From NCBI RefSeq assembly GCF_019428685.1, contig NZ_CP080095.1, forward strand, positions 1,612,001 to 1,676,000: DNA of 64,000 bases, given 5' to 3'. The notes below the pieces were generated by a model. That model made no database searches. It had not been told where the DNA came from and saw only the letters and a list, made by a program, of their open reading frames with translations. The first letter of the stretch is position 1. Every line of letters starts with the position of its first letter. The translations under genes were made by a program, and so were the position numbers. Origin of the DNA: Paraburkholderia edwinii (lineage in GTDB: Bacteria > Pseudomonadota > Gammaproteobacteria > Burkholderiales > Burkholderiaceae). This document shows positions 51,576 to 59,711 of the stretch, in pieces.

Positions 51576-52108
51576 ACCCGACGATCCTGACCGCATCGGG
51601 CAGGTACTTCGACTTCATCAACCCTGACCCGAAAAGCATCCGTGTCTTCGACATCGGACGTGCCCTGTCCCGTATCTGTCGCTTCACAGGGCACACGACA
51701 AAGTTCTACAGCGTGGCCCAGCACAGCGTGCTCGTGTCGAAGGTGGTCCCGCCTGAGTTCGCGTTGCAAGGTCTGTTTCATGACGGTAGCGAGGCATATC
51801 TCGGCGACGTGTCCAGTCCGCTGAAGCAGTTGCTCCCTGACTACAAGGCTATCGAGCAACGCGTCGAGCATGCGATTGCTACGGCCTTCGACCTACCCGA
51901 GCAGCTTCACCCGTCGATCAAGCAAGCGGACCTGCGACTGCTCGTCACGGAGAAGCGCGACCTCATGCCAAAGGCTCGCATCGGCGACGTGGATACCGAG
52001 GCATGGGCGTGGACACGACAGTTCGAGCCGTTGCCTGAAGTCATCGTACCGATGTCACCTGACGAGGCGTACGACGCATTCATGATCCGTTACTTGGAGG
52101 TTATCTAA
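51572..52108 (+). CDS. HD-domain phosphohydrolase (YfbR-like)
   Basis: 178 residues from MNPTILTASGRYFDFINPDPKSIRVFDIGRALSRICRFTGHT. Metal ligands of the HD fold are visible: H51 in VAQHSVLVS, H70-D71 in LFHDGSEAYLGDV, and a later Asp in KQADLRLL. Phage members of this group are thought to hydrolyse nucleotides or 5'-deoxynucleoside monophosphates; the substrate here is not known. Overlaps both neighbours by 1-4 bp. Confidence 0.8.
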   Translation: MNPTILTASGRYFDFINPDPKSIRVFDIGRALSRICRFTGHTTKFYSVAQHSVLVSKVVPPEFALQGLFHDGSEAYLGDVSSPLKQLLPDYKAIEQRVEHAIATAFDLPEQLHPSIKQADLRLLVTEKRDLMPKARIGDVDTEAWAWTRQFEPLPEVIVPMSPDEAYDAFMIRYLEVI

Positions 52109-52440
52109 TGGCCCTTCGCCATCGCAATGCACGTCTCACGAATTACAACGCCCGCGAAATCGACGAGTTCGGCAAAGACGGTGCGCTGTTCAACGAGAAG
52201 CACCTGTCCGATCACCCGACCGGCAGCGCTGATCGTTACGCCATCGTCGTGCGCTCGCTCGCACCGGTCGGCGGCAGTCGTCCCGGCAAGCGCTTCATCC
52301 GCCGCCTCAATCGCGTTGCACGCGAGAAGGGATACCCGACGTGGGCCGCGTTCATGCACGCGCTTAGCGTCAATCGTCAACTGTTCTCCGCGATTCAGAA
52401 GATCGCGACGAACATCGGCCAACGCAAGGAGGTGGCGTGA
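52108..52440 (+). CDS. Hypothetical phage protein
   Basis: 110 residues, basic (MALRHRNARLTNYNAREIDEFGKDGALFNEKHLSDHPTGSADRYAIVVRSLAP...FIRRLNRVAREKGYPTWAAFMHALS). The C-terminal half is helical with many Arg residues and may bind nucleic acid. Start overlaps the previous stop (TAATG). Confidence 0.6.
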   Translation: MALRHRNARLTNYNAREIDEFGKDGALFNEKHLSDHPTGSADRYAIVVRSLAPVGGSRPGKRFIRRLNRVAREKGYPTWAAFMHALSVNRQLFSAIQKIATNIGQRKEVA

Positions 52441-52775
52441 GTCTGCTCCAAAAGTTCGACCGCATCATGAGTCACATCGAGATTCACGACGGTGAGCAGT
52501 GGGGCTATGACTCGCAAGAGCGTGTCGGCATGGTGCGCTTTCGTGTGTCGTGTTGGTTGCCCGATACGGTGAAGACGGCAGCGGGCGAGGAGCACGACAA
52601 GCAGCGACAGTACGGGCGTTGGTGGTACGTCGATCAGGAAACGCTCAACGACACCGAGGCCGTTATCCGTTTAGTGTGGATGGCATACGAGACGTTCATG
52701 ATGCACGAGTTGCGCGAGCGATTCCGGTATCAAGGCGCACTTGTGTTCGACCCACATCGCAGCATCCTAACGTAA
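52437..52775 (+). CDS. Hypothetical phage protein
   Basis: 112 residues from a GTG overlapping the upstream stop; AAGGAGG lies 5-11 bp before it. Trp/Tyr-rich alpha/beta sequence (HDGEQWGYDSQERVGMVRFRVSCWLPDTVK...YGRWWYVDQETLNDTEAVIRLVWMAYETFMMHELRERF), a type seen in many phage early regions. Function unknown. Confidence 0.65.
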   Translation: MSLLQKFDRIMSHIEIHDGEQWGYDSQERVGMVRFRVSCWLPDTVKTAAGEEHDKQRQYGRWWYVDQETLNDTEAVIRLVWMAYETFMMHELRERFRYQGALVFDPHRSILT

Positions 52776-52784
52776 GGAGACGCA

Positions 52785-52958
52785 ATGCAACTTCTGAACT
52801 CTTTGCTGTTGCTCGTTGTATCGGCGTTGTTTCTGGTCGGCGTCGCTCGCACCATCGAGAAGCGAGGCCGCACGAAGTTGGACGTAGGCTTAGCCGTGTT
52901 CTTCGCAATCGACGTAGCAGCAGGAATCGCGGGCGCAGTGCTCGCACTGGTGGCTTGA
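52785..52958 (+). CDS. 57-residue two-TM phage protein
   Basis: MQLLNSLLLLVVSALFLVGVARTIEKRGRTKLDVGLAVFFAIDVAAGIAGAVLALVA: two membrane helices joined by a short basic loop. AAGGAGA precedes the ATG. The layout would suit an inner-membrane modulator or a small holin, but nothing lytic is nearby. Confidence 0.55.
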   Translation: MQLLNSLLLLVVSALFLVGVARTIEKRGRTKLDVGLAVFFAIDVAAGIAGAVLALVA

Positions 52959-53185
52959 TGGATATCTTCATGGGTATGAAGGTCGTGGTCAACGGTGCGC
53001 TCGACGGCAAACCTCGTATGACGGTCAATGAGAAGTTCGCAGAGCTTATGCCTGCCGACTTCGTGACAGACCTCAACGCATGGATGCTTCGCCGCTTCGG
53101 CAGGACCGACGATCAGATCATCATGTACGGCGACACTGTGGTTATGGGTCGCATGGCTTACGCCAAGCTTAAGTTCATGCAGTAA
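52958..53185 (+). CDS. Hypothetical phage protein
   Basis: 75 residues from the ATG of a TGATG overlap: MDIFMGMKVVVNGALDGKPRMTVNEKFAELMPADFVTDLNAWMLRRFGRTDDQIIMYGDTVVMG. Small alpha/beta protein; unknown function. Confidence 0.6.
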   Translation: MDIFMGMKVVVNGALDGKPRMTVNEKFAELMPADFVTDLNAWMLRRFGRTDDQIIMYGDTVVMGRMAYAKLKFMQ

Positions 53186-53283
53186 CCAGTAGTCACGCAG
53201 CCATTGTGAGGCGCGTGTAAAGCGAAACTCACGGACCAATAAACGCGTTGCTGAAGGGCACGCGATCAAACAAAGGAAATGCT

Positions 53284-53550
53284 ATGCAATCGATTCTCTC
53301 CCTCACCCGGAAAGTGCACAACATCGCCGTCAATCTGCATGTGAAGGCGTTGCAAGCGCAGGTCCGCGTCATTCGTGCCGAGGCAGCATTCATGCGTGAA
53401 GAAGCAGCAGTTGCTTCCGCAGCCGCCGACCGCGCACGTCAGATCGCCAACTATGCAGTCGTCGATGCCGATGCGTACGAACAGCACGCAACGCTCGTCG
53501 AGCAAGCCGCGCAAGCGGAGGCAGCAAGCATCGGAGGTTCCCTCAAATGA
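53284..53550 (+). CDS. Coiled-coil phage protein
   Basis: 88 residues, almost all helical and Ala/Arg/Glu-rich (VHNIAVNLHVKALQAQVRVIRAEAAFMREEAAVASAAADRARQIANYAVVDADAYEQHATLVEQAAQAEAA), probably a long coiled coil. AAGGAAA is 5-11 bp before the ATG. Function unknown. Confidence 0.6.
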   Translation: MQSILSLTRKVHNIAVNLHVKALQAQVRVIRAEAAFMREEAAVASAAADRARQIANYAVVDADAYEQHATLVEQAAQAEAASIGGSLK

Positions 53551-53678
53551 TCCACGTCACCAAGCAAGCAGTCTACGGCCCGTGGGGCAGCAAGCTCTCA
53601 CCGCTTCTGGTCATCGTTCGCGTCGAAGTCCTCGGACTGACGGTGTATCGGGCGAAGGTCGAAGGGGTGCAGCAGTGA
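53547..53678 (+). CDS. 43-residue phage protein
   Basis: MIHVTKQAVYGPWGSKLSPLLVIVRVEVLGLTVYRAKVEGVQQ, beta-rich, overlapping the previous gene by 4 bp and the next by 4 bp. GGAGG lies 11 bp upstream. Confidence 0.5.
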   Translation: MIHVTKQAVYGPWGSKLSPLLVIVRVEVLGLTVYRAKVEGVQQ

Positions 53679-53812
53679 ACCAGACCCAGCTTTACGAAGA
53701 CCTCGGCGTCGAGCCGGATACGACTCCGCTCGATTCCATGTTCCAACAAGTCGGCGTTGGCATCGCTGTGGGCTTTGCCATGTTCGATAACGACGAGGAC
53801 AACTACGAATGA
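53675..53812 (+). CDS. 45-residue acidic phage protein
   Basis: GTG start in the overlap with the upstream stop: VNQTQLYEDLGVEPDTTPLDSMFQQVGVGIAVGFAMFDNDEDNYE. An acidic tail follows a short hydrophobic stretch. Unknown function. Confidence 0.5.
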   Translation: MNQTQLYEDLGVEPDTTPLDSMFQQVGVGIAVGFAMFDNDEDNYE

Positions 53813-54357
53813 GCAACCAGTTCAAAGCGGGCGACCGTGTGATCGCCAACGAGACGAGCAAGGGCAATCAAATCACGCAAGGCCGTGAGTACACGGTAGA
53901 GGCCGTGAGTCGTGACAAGGGTAATGCGGAGTACAACTTGCTTCGCATCATCGGTGACAACGGTGAGACTGTCGAGGTTTATCAGTACCGATTCGCCCCC
54001 GTGTCGCCGGTCGTTTACAGCACCGTCGTGCCGAACCTCGGAGAGCAACTGAAGGCGGCAGGTCAAGCGAAGGCACTGAAGCGTGCAGGTAGCGCGTGGC
54101 TGTCTGACGCGCTGGCAGCGTTGAAGGTCTTCGTGACCGAGCAGTACAGCGTCGGCGAGACCGACATCACCATCGACCAGTTCCGTCGTCTCGAACGCAC
54201 GTACGAGCCTGCGAACCCGAACGCATGGGGCGCGTTGCCGCGTGCCGCGATCAAGGCGGGCTACATCAAATCGACCACGCGAACCGAGAAGGCGATCCGC
54301 CCGCAGGCGCAGTGCCGCGTCGTGCGTGTGTGGGACATCAACCCGGAGGCGCTGTGA
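53809..54357 (+). CDS. Hypothetical phage protein with SH3-like N-terminus
   Basis: 182 residues. KAGDRVIANETSKGNQITQGREYTVEAVSRDKGNAEYNLLRIIGDNGETVEVYQYRF (about 6-62) has the strand pattern of a small SH3/KOW-like barrel. The C-terminal part (LKVFVTEQYSVGETDITIDQFRRLERTYEPANPNAWGALPRAAIKAGYIKSTTRTEKAIRP...VRVWDI) resembles winged-helix-like phage proteins placed just before the primase. Possibly a replication accessory protein; inference from position. Confidence 0.65.
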   Translation: MSNQFKAGDRVIANETSKGNQITQGREYTVEAVSRDKGNAEYNLLRIIGDNGETVEVYQYRFAPVSPVVYSTVVPNLGEQLKAAGQAKALKRAGSAWLSDALAALKVFVTEQYSVGETDITIDQFRRLERTYEPANPNAWGALPRAAIKAGYIKSTTRTEKAIRPQAQCRVVRVWDINPEAL

Positions 54358-54524
54358 ACAACGCAGACGGACCCGAGTTCGAGGATGGCCCGGTTGAGGA
54401 TAGGTTTCACCAGTGCACACCGTACAACGGCGGGCACAACTGGTCATCGCCTTATCGCGAACGTCTTGGTTGGGTGAAGTATTGCACCAAGTGCGGTGCG
54501 AAGGAACCGGACACGCTTGCTTGA
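54354..54524 (+). CDS. Small phage protein with CxxC
   Basis: 56 residues from a GTG overlapping the previous stop. FHQCTPYNGGHNWSSPYRERLGWVKYCTKCGAKEPDTLA has one Cys and a CTKC pair with a His, suggesting a small zinc site. Overlaps the primase start. Confidence 0.55.
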   Translation: MNNADGPEFEDGPVEDRFHQCTPYNGGHNWSSPYRERLGWVKYCTKCGAKEPDTLA

Positions 54525-55350
54525 TCCAAAGTCTTGGCTCGACGCAGCGCAGGCTACCGCCGAGGGCAAGAAGCGGCGCGTAGACCACGACTGCGGAGGC
54601 GGTCGCACCTTGATCGTCTCGAATCAGGACCGCAAGTGGACGGCGTTCTGCTTCCGCTGTGACGAGGCAGGAATCGTCGAGAAGCCGCAGGAATCCCTGT
54701 CGGCACGCATCGCCCGCCGCCGCACTGAGGACGAGCAGGACGAGCGTATAGCGGCTGTAGCGGGCTTGCCCGAGCCGATTGATACCGACATAGCCAACTG
54801 GCCCCGCGAGGCCGTTGTGTGGCTTCTGAAGGCGTCGTGCGGCGCACCGGAAATCGCCCAGCTAGGCGCGTACTGGCATGCGCCATCAGCGCGTGTCGTC
54901 CTCCCTGTCGCCGACGACGGCGAGCTTGTGTACTGGCAGGCCCGCGACCCGTCGTGGACCCGCAAGTCCGAGCGTCCGAAGTACGTCAATCCCGAGGTCA
55001 ACAAGGAACGGCTGGTCGCCCGCTATGGCAGCGGCGACGAGATTGTTCTGACCGAGGACATCCTCTCCGCGTACCGCGTGGGGCAGGAGGGCGAGGGCTG
55101 GTCGCTGCTAGGGACGAACCTCACGAACGGCGTGCTGGCCCGTCTGATCGACGAGCGCAAGCCTGTCGCCGTGTGGCTCGATCCCGACGCAGCGGGGCGC
55201 AAGGCATCCCGCGACATCACGCAGCGTCTCTCCGCTTGCGGCATACCGAACCGGGTCATCCGGTCATTGCGTGACCCAAAGCTACTGAGTAGGAGGCAAG
55301 TCCGCATTGAGCTTGGACTTAACACTCCTGCGCGTGCTGAAGACTCGTGA
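54496..55350 (+). CDS. Phage DNA primase with TOPRIM domain
   Basis: 284 residues from a GTG at 54496; a TTG at 54517 with AAGGA 11 bp upstream is an alternative start. A short zinc-binding region (HDCGGGRTLIVSNQDRKWTAFCFRCDEAGIVE) is followed by the TOPRIM domain: EIVLTEDILSAYRVGQ (catalytic Glu) and VAVWLDPDAAGRKASRDI (DxD). It should make RNA primers for the phage polymerase, like the primase half of T7 gp4; here primase and helicase are separate genes that overlap by 44 bp. Confidence 0.82.
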   Translation: MRRNRTRLLDPKSWLDAAQATAEGKKRRVDHDCGGGRTLIVSNQDRKWTAFCFRCDEAGIVEKPQESLSARIARRRTEDEQDERIAAVAGLPEPIDTDIANWPREAVVWLLKASCGAPEIAQLGAYWHAPSARVVLPVADDGELVYWQARDPSWTRKSERPKYVNPEVNKERLVARYGSGDEIVLTEDILSAYRVGQEGEGWSLLGTNLTNGVLARLIDERKPVAVWLDPDAAGRKASRDITQRLSACGIPNRVIRSLRDPKLLSRRQVRIELGLNTPARAEDS

Positions 55351-56581
55351 TGCGTTCGAGCGGTTCTATGGATCGCTACCGGAAGCAGGCATCGAGAACA
55401 ACACGCGCATTCTGCTGAAAGACTTCGCGTCGTACTTCGAGGCCAACCCCGGCGTCGATGCGATTGACCCGGCAGGCTTCAGGACGTACTTCGCACTGAA
55501 GCATCCCAAGCTGAAGCCCGACGTGCTGTCGGTGTACACGAAGCAGATCAAGGAGCTAGCGAAGGCACCCGAGCCGGGAGTGGCAGACGGGCTTCGCGAG
55601 CGACTTGCCTCGGTACGCACGGCGGCGCGGCTTCAGAAGGCGCTGGAAGAATGGGACGGCGGCGAGGGCGACCTCACGTCGGCGCTGCGCACGATCAATG
55701 ACGATCACGAGACGTGGCTGATGAAGCGCAAGCAGCATCCGCTCGTCAAGGATCGCATCGAAGACATCCTGCACGAGGACGCCGAGGACATCGGTTTCCA
55801 CTGGCGACTGACGTGTCTCAACGAGTCGATGCGCCCGCTTCGCAGCGGCGACTTCGGCATCGTGGCGGCGCGTGTCGATACCGGCAAGTCGTCGTGGTTC
55901 GCGAGCGAGCTTTCGTACATGGCCCCGCAAGTGGACCAGCTTTTCCCCGACGAAGACCGCTCGATCATCGTGTTCAACAACGAAGGCCCCGGCAAGCGGC
56001 TGAAGCATCGGTTGTACAACGCGGCACTCGAAGCGAACACAAAGCAACTCGTCCAGTACAGCAAGGAAGGCACGATCTACGAGCGGTACGTGAAGGCGCA
56101 GGGCGGGCGGGACGTGTTCAGGATTCTCAACGTCCACGACTACACGATGGCTGAACTCGAAGACATCGTGAAGGACTTGAACCCGGCCATCGTCGTGATC
56201 GACATGCTCGACAACGTGCAGGCTGACCGGCAGGCAACCAACGGTGGCACACGCACCGACCAGATTCTCGAATGGCTGTATCAGCGTGCGCGGATTTGGG
56301 CGGTCAAGTACGACTGCGCGGTGATCGCAACCTCACAGCTGAACGGCGATGCCGATGGTCAGATTTACCCGACGCTCGCCATGCTTGCTAACAGCCGCAC
56401 AGGCAAGGCAGGTGCAGCCGACTTCGTGTTGATGATCGGACGCAGCGCTAGTCCCGACTTGCAGAACAGCAGATTCATTTCGCTACCGAAGAACAAGAAG
56501 CGCCGGGACGGTGGACCACAAGACCCTCGTTCCGAGGTGTCGTTCGACACCGCTCGCTCGCTGTTCAAAGACCCGGAGTAG
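55307..56581 (+). CDS. DnaB/T7 gp4-type replicative helicase
   Basis: 424 residues from a TTG at 55307, with AGGAGG 10 bp upstream. An N-terminal helical domain (about 1-150) precedes a RecA-fold ATPase: Walker A RVDTGKSSW (about 193-201), IIVFNNEGPGKRLKHRL, Walker B IVVIDMLDNVQ and ATSQLNG sensor. It is the 5'-3' replicative helicase acting with the upstream primase. The Walker A has Asp-Thr in place of the usual Gly-x-Gly-x-Gly spacing, as in several phage helicases. Confidence 0.82.
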   Translation: MSLDLTLLRVLKTRDAFERFYGSLPEAGIENNTRILLKDFASYFEANPGVDAIDPAGFRTYFALKHPKLKPDVLSVYTKQIKELAKAPEPGVADGLRERLASVRTAARLQKALEEWDGGEGDLTSALRTINDDHETWLMKRKQHPLVKDRIEDILHEDAEDIGFHWRLTCLNESMRPLRSGDFGIVAARVDTGKSSWFASELSYMAPQVDQLFPDEDRSIIVFNNEGPGKRLKHRLYNAALEANTKQLVQYSKEGTIYERYVKAQGGRDVFRILNVHDYTMAELEDIVKDLNPAIVVIDMLDNVQADRQATNGGTRTDQILEWLYQRARIWAVKYDCAVIATSQLNGDADGQIYPTLAMLANSRTGKAGAADFVLMIGRSASPDLQNSRFISLPKNKKRRDGGPQDPRSEVSFDTARSLFKDPE

Positions 56582-56584
56582 AAC

Positions 56585-56770
56585 GTGGGATACACCAAGG
56601 AAATCAACCGGACCTTTACCGTCTACGATAACGGTAAGGACTCCATCACACTTATCCAGAAGAACCCCGAGGAACAGTACAAGGATCGACCCGACGACAT
56701 CATCTATTTGGACGAGGCGGAACAGATCGAGCTTTACCACTTCCTCCACAACAAGTTCGGAGGTCAGTGA
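56585..56770 (+). CDS. Small phage protein
   Basis: 61 residues from a GTG at 56585, 3 bp after the helicase stop: MGYTKEINRTFTVYDNGKDSITLIQKNPEEQYKDRPDDIIYLDEAEQIELYHFLHNKFG. A beta hairpin region then an acidic helix. Function unknown. Confidence 0.55.
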   Translation: MGYTKEINRTFTVYDNGKDSITLIQKNPEEQYKDRPDDIIYLDEAEQIELYHFLHNKFGGQ

Positions 56771-56931
56771 TGGGACCGACCGCAGCGTTCCTGCTGATCG
56801 TGTGGTGGTCGCAGGGCGTGTCGCTGTTCGAGACCACGGACAAGCTGACCTGCTGGGAAGCAGAGAACGCGATCCAAAGCGTCGGTGCACCGGTTGACAA
56901 GATGGTGTGCGTCCCGATGAAGGAGGTGTGA
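56770..56931 (+). CDS. Small exported or membrane phage protein
   Basis: 53 residues: MGPTAAFLLIVWWSQGVSLFETTDKLTCWEAENAIQSVGAPVDKMVCVPMKEV. The hydrophobic start could act as signal anchor; two cysteines suggest a disulfide outside the cytoplasm. TGATG overlap with the previous gene. Confidence 0.5.
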   Translation: MGPTAAFLLIVWWSQGVSLFETTDKLTCWEAENAIQSVGAPVDKMVCVPMKEV

Positions 56932-57123
56932 TTGAACATCGCGATCCACAAGAAAGACTTCACAACAGAGATTCATAGCGACGTTAAGTCGGTCGAGGTC
57001 GCGTGGTCTGGTAACGACTACCGAATCGACTACGACGAGCACGCCGTCGTGGACGACAACGAGCGGGATTACGGGTACTTCGTGCCGATGCATGACGTGT
57101 CGTACATCGAGGTGCGAGCTTGA
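56932..57123 (+). CDS. Small acidic phage protein
   Basis: 63 residues from a TTG with AAGGAGG 5-11 bp upstream: MNIAIHKKDFTTEIHSDVKSVEVAWSGNDYRIDYDEHAVVDDNERDYGYFVPMHDVSYIEVRA. Beta-rich, overlapping the polymerase start by 4 bp. Unknown function. Confidence 0.55.
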   Translation: MNIAIHKKDFTTEIHSDVKSVEVAWSGNDYRIDYDEHAVVDDNERDYGYFVPMHDVSYIEVRA

Positions 57124-59570
57124 ACTACACCGTATGGGACATAGAGACCAGCACGAAGACCGAGTTCAAGCGCAAGGCGAATCCGTTCAGTGCGGAGAAC
57201 TACGTTGTGTGTCACGGCTTCAGCCGTGGCAGCGTTGGCTCGACGACGCTATACGCCCCGAAGGGCGAGTACTTTGCGGTTGGCAGCGACCGCGAAGAAA
57301 GAGTCGCTGCATGCAAGTCATTGCCGAGCGACTGGTTCATCAAGCTGCTCAAGGGGACCAAGGTTCTCGTCGGGCAGAACATCAAGTTCGACCTGCTGTA
57401 CGCGCTGGCGAACCCGAACTCCCACGCTGCCGATAACCTCGCGGCATGGATGGAGTGGATCGTCAACGGCGGCGTCGTGTGGGACATCCAACTCGCCGAG
57501 TACTTGCTCGAAGGGATGGAGCAGTCGAACCACATGCTATCGCTCGACGAGCTTGCGCCGAGATACGGCGGCAACGTGAAATTCGACGAGGTGAAGGCGC
57601 TGTGGGAATCGGGTGTCGATACCATCGACATCCCCGAAGACCTGCTCATGCGCTACCTCGTCGGTGGTAACGGCGAGCACGGCGACATCGGCAACACCGA
57701 GCTTGTTTTCCTCGGTCAGTTCGAGCGTGCCAAGAAGGCCGGGCAACTGCGCAGCATTCTGCTCAACATGGGCGCGCTGGTGTTCACCATCGAGGCCGAG
57801 CGCAACGGCATGTTCGTCGATAAGGCGCTGGGTCTCGAACTCGCCGAGAAGCTGAAGGCGAAGCTGGACCTCGCGGTCGAGCAACTGCGCGAGTACCTGC
57901 CCGATGACCTGCCGTTCGAGTTCAACTGGTCGAGCCGGTTCCATAAGTCAGCGCTGATCTTCGGCGGGCCTGTGAAGTACAAGGCGAAGGCCGTGGTTAA
58001 GGGCGACGATGGCAAGCCGGTGTACTACCAGAAGGAGGAGGAGCACGTCTACCTGAAGCACGAGAAGGCGGTGGGCGAGGACGGTAAAGCGACGAACAAG
58101 ACCATACCGCTCGAACAGTGGCGTGCGATGGCGCATCAGCCGGAACCGCTCCGCTTCACTGGTGGCAAGAACGTCGGCGAACTGAAGGTGAAGAAGGTCA
58201 AGGTCCCCGACATCGAGCGTGGGCCGAAGACACGGTACGAGGACTTCGAGTACCAATTCGACGGATTCACCAAGCCCGACAAGCGATGGGCGAGCAGCGA
58301 GGCGGGCGTGTACTCGACGGCGGCGAACGTCATCGAAGAACTCGGCAACCGCGACATCCCGTTCCTCAAGACGCTCTCCGAAGTGCAGGCCATGACGAAA
58401 GACCTTGGCACGTACTTCATCGTCACGGACGAGGACGGCGAGTCGAAGGGCATGCTGACGCTGGTGCAGTTGGACAGCATCATCCATCACATGCTCAACA
58501 TGACGAGCACGGTCACGGCCCGCTTGTCATCGTCGAACCCGAACCTGCAAAACCTGAGCAAGGGGCAGAAGTCGGACGTGAAGCTGGTGTTCCGCTCGCG
58601 CTTCGGCGAGGACGGCGTTGTCTGTCAATCGGACTTCTCGTCGCTGGAAGTCTTCATCCAAGCGATCCTGACAGGCGACGAGCAGTTGGTGGCCGACTTG
58701 ATGTCGGGCGTTGACATGCACTGCATGCGCCTCGCGGTGAAGGAGAAGATGCCATACGAGGAGGTGCTGCACCTGTGCAAGGGCAAGGGTGTGGACCCCG
58801 AGTTGCAGAAGGTGTGGGACTACAAGCGTACGAAGGCTAAGGTCTTCTCGTTCCAACGAGCGTACGGTGCGGGCGTCGCCAAAATTGCCGCATCGACCGG
58901 TATGAGCGAGGAGGAAGTGCAGGCACTCGTCGATGCAGAGAACGAGCGCTATCCGAAGATCGAGGAGTTCTATGAACGACTCACGGCAACCATCAAGCGC
59001 AACCGCAAGCCGACTAAGAGAACTGTCGAGCATCCCGAAGTGCGCGGACTCATGGTCCAGTTGGGCAAGTCTTATAGCGTCGCGCCAGATGGCAAGCGCT
59101 ACTGCTATTGGGAATCCCCTTCGCCCAAGTTCCTCGTCGAGAAGGGAATCCTGAGTTCCTTCAGCCCCACGGAAATCAAGAACTACATCGTGCAGGGCGA
59201 GGGTGGCGAGTGGGCCAAGGCAGCGATGTGGCTGTCGGTTCGGGCGTTCTACTTCTTCAAGAACTTCGACGGCCTCGCGCTGTTGGTCAATCAGGTGCAC
59301 GACGCGGAGTACGGCGACTTCCACAAGAAGGTGGCGGCAAAGGCTGCGGCCCTGCTGCACGTCTGCATGGAGGAAGCGAGCACGTTCGTCGAGTGGTGGT
59401 TCAAGTGGAACCTGCCGATTGGCGTACCGAGCGACACCGTGTGGGGGCCGTCGATGATGGACGAGAACGATATCGACGATCCGGTGTTCCCGAAGGCCGT
59501 CGAGAAGCTGCGCCCTTGGTTGCGCAAGCGATTTATTGGAGGACATGAACCCTCATGGACGCAATCCTAG
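57120..59570 (+). CDS. Family A DNA polymerase of the phage
   Basis: 816 residues from a TTG at 57120 in the overlap with the upstream gene. The 3'-5' exonuclease domain starts at once (WDIET, D7 and E9; VGQNIKFDLLYAL is exo II). The polymerase domain is complete: motif A QSDFSSLEVF with D505; the O-helix R570-x3-K574-x3-F578-x3-Y582-G583; motif C QVHDAEYGDF with D728. An insert of about 90 Lys/Glu-rich residues (about 285-375) lies between exo and palm. No 5'-3' exonuclease domain; that activity is on a separate gene at 60665, as in T7. Confidence 0.88.
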   Translation: MNYTVWDIETSTKTEFKRKANPFSAENYVVCHGFSRGSVGSTTLYAPKGEYFAVGSDREERVAACKSLPSDWFIKLLKGTKVLVGQNIKFDLLYALANPNSHAADNLAAWMEWIVNGGVVWDIQLAEYLLEGMEQSNHMLSLDELAPRYGGNVKFDEVKALWESGVDTIDIPEDLLMRYLVGGNGEHGDIGNTELVFLGQFERAKKAGQLRSILLNMGALVFTIEAERNGMFVDKALGLELAEKLKAKLDLAVEQLREYLPDDLPFEFNWSSRFHKSALIFGGPVKYKAKAVVKGDDGKPVYYQKEEEHVYLKHEKAVGEDGKATNKTIPLEQWRAMAHQPEPLRFTGGKNVGELKVKKVKVPDIERGPKTRYEDFEYQFDGFTKPDKRWASSEAGVYSTAANVIEELGNRDIPFLKTLSEVQAMTKDLGTYFIVTDEDGESKGMLTLVQLDSIIHHMLNMTSTVTARLSSSNPNLQNLSKGQKSDVKLVFRSRFGEDGVVCQSDFSSLEVFIQAILTGDEQLVADLMSGVDMHCMRLAVKEKMPYEEVLHLCKGKGVDPELQKVWDYKRTKAKVFSFQRAYGAGVAKIAASTGMSEEEVQALVDAENERYPKIEEFYERLTATIKRNRKPTKRTVEHPEVRGLMVQLGKSYSVAPDGKRYCYWESPSPKFLVEKGILSSFSPTEIKNYIVQGEGGEWAKAAMWLSVRAFYFFKNFDGLALLVNQVHDAEYGDFHKKVAAKAAALLHVCMEEASTFVEWWFKWNLPIGVPSDTVWGPSMMDENDIDDPVFPKAVEKLRPWLRKRFIGGHEPSWTQS

Positions 59571-59638
59571 CCGCTCTTGTACTTCTCACGGCGTTCTTTA
59601 TTGGCGGAGCGCTTGGTGTGTTGTTAGCGCGTGGATGA
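59555..59638 (+). CDS. 27-residue single-TM phage peptide
   Basis: MDAILAALVLLTAFFIGGALGVLLARG. The ATG overlaps the end of the polymerase gene in another frame and GGAGGA is 8-13 bp upstream. One membrane helix. Confidence 0.5.
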   Translation: MDAILAALVLLTAFFIGGALGVLLARG

Positions 59639-59705
59639 ACTGAAGCTGGGCCTGATGGCCGTTGAATTAATCATCGCAATCTTCCTTTTTATTAAGGGAT
59701 ACTGA
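59631..59705 (+). CDS. 24-residue single-TM phage peptide
   Basis: GTG start overlapping the previous stop: VDELKLGLMAVELIIAIFLFIKGY. One membrane helix after a short amphipathic start. Support is positional only. Confidence 0.4.
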   Translation: MDELKLGLMAVELIIAIFLFIKGY

Positions 59706-59711
59706 GAACAC

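Noticed and set aside
59203..59457. Overlapping Arg/Ser-rich ORFs within the phage genes
   Set aside because: Several such frames occur in every phage gene here; all lack ribosome sites and have shadow-frame composition.
58527..59546. 339-residue minus-strand ORF opposite the DNA polymerase
   Set aside because: Shadow of the polymerase gene; its Leu/Arg/His-rich product has no motif while the plus strand has all family A motifs.
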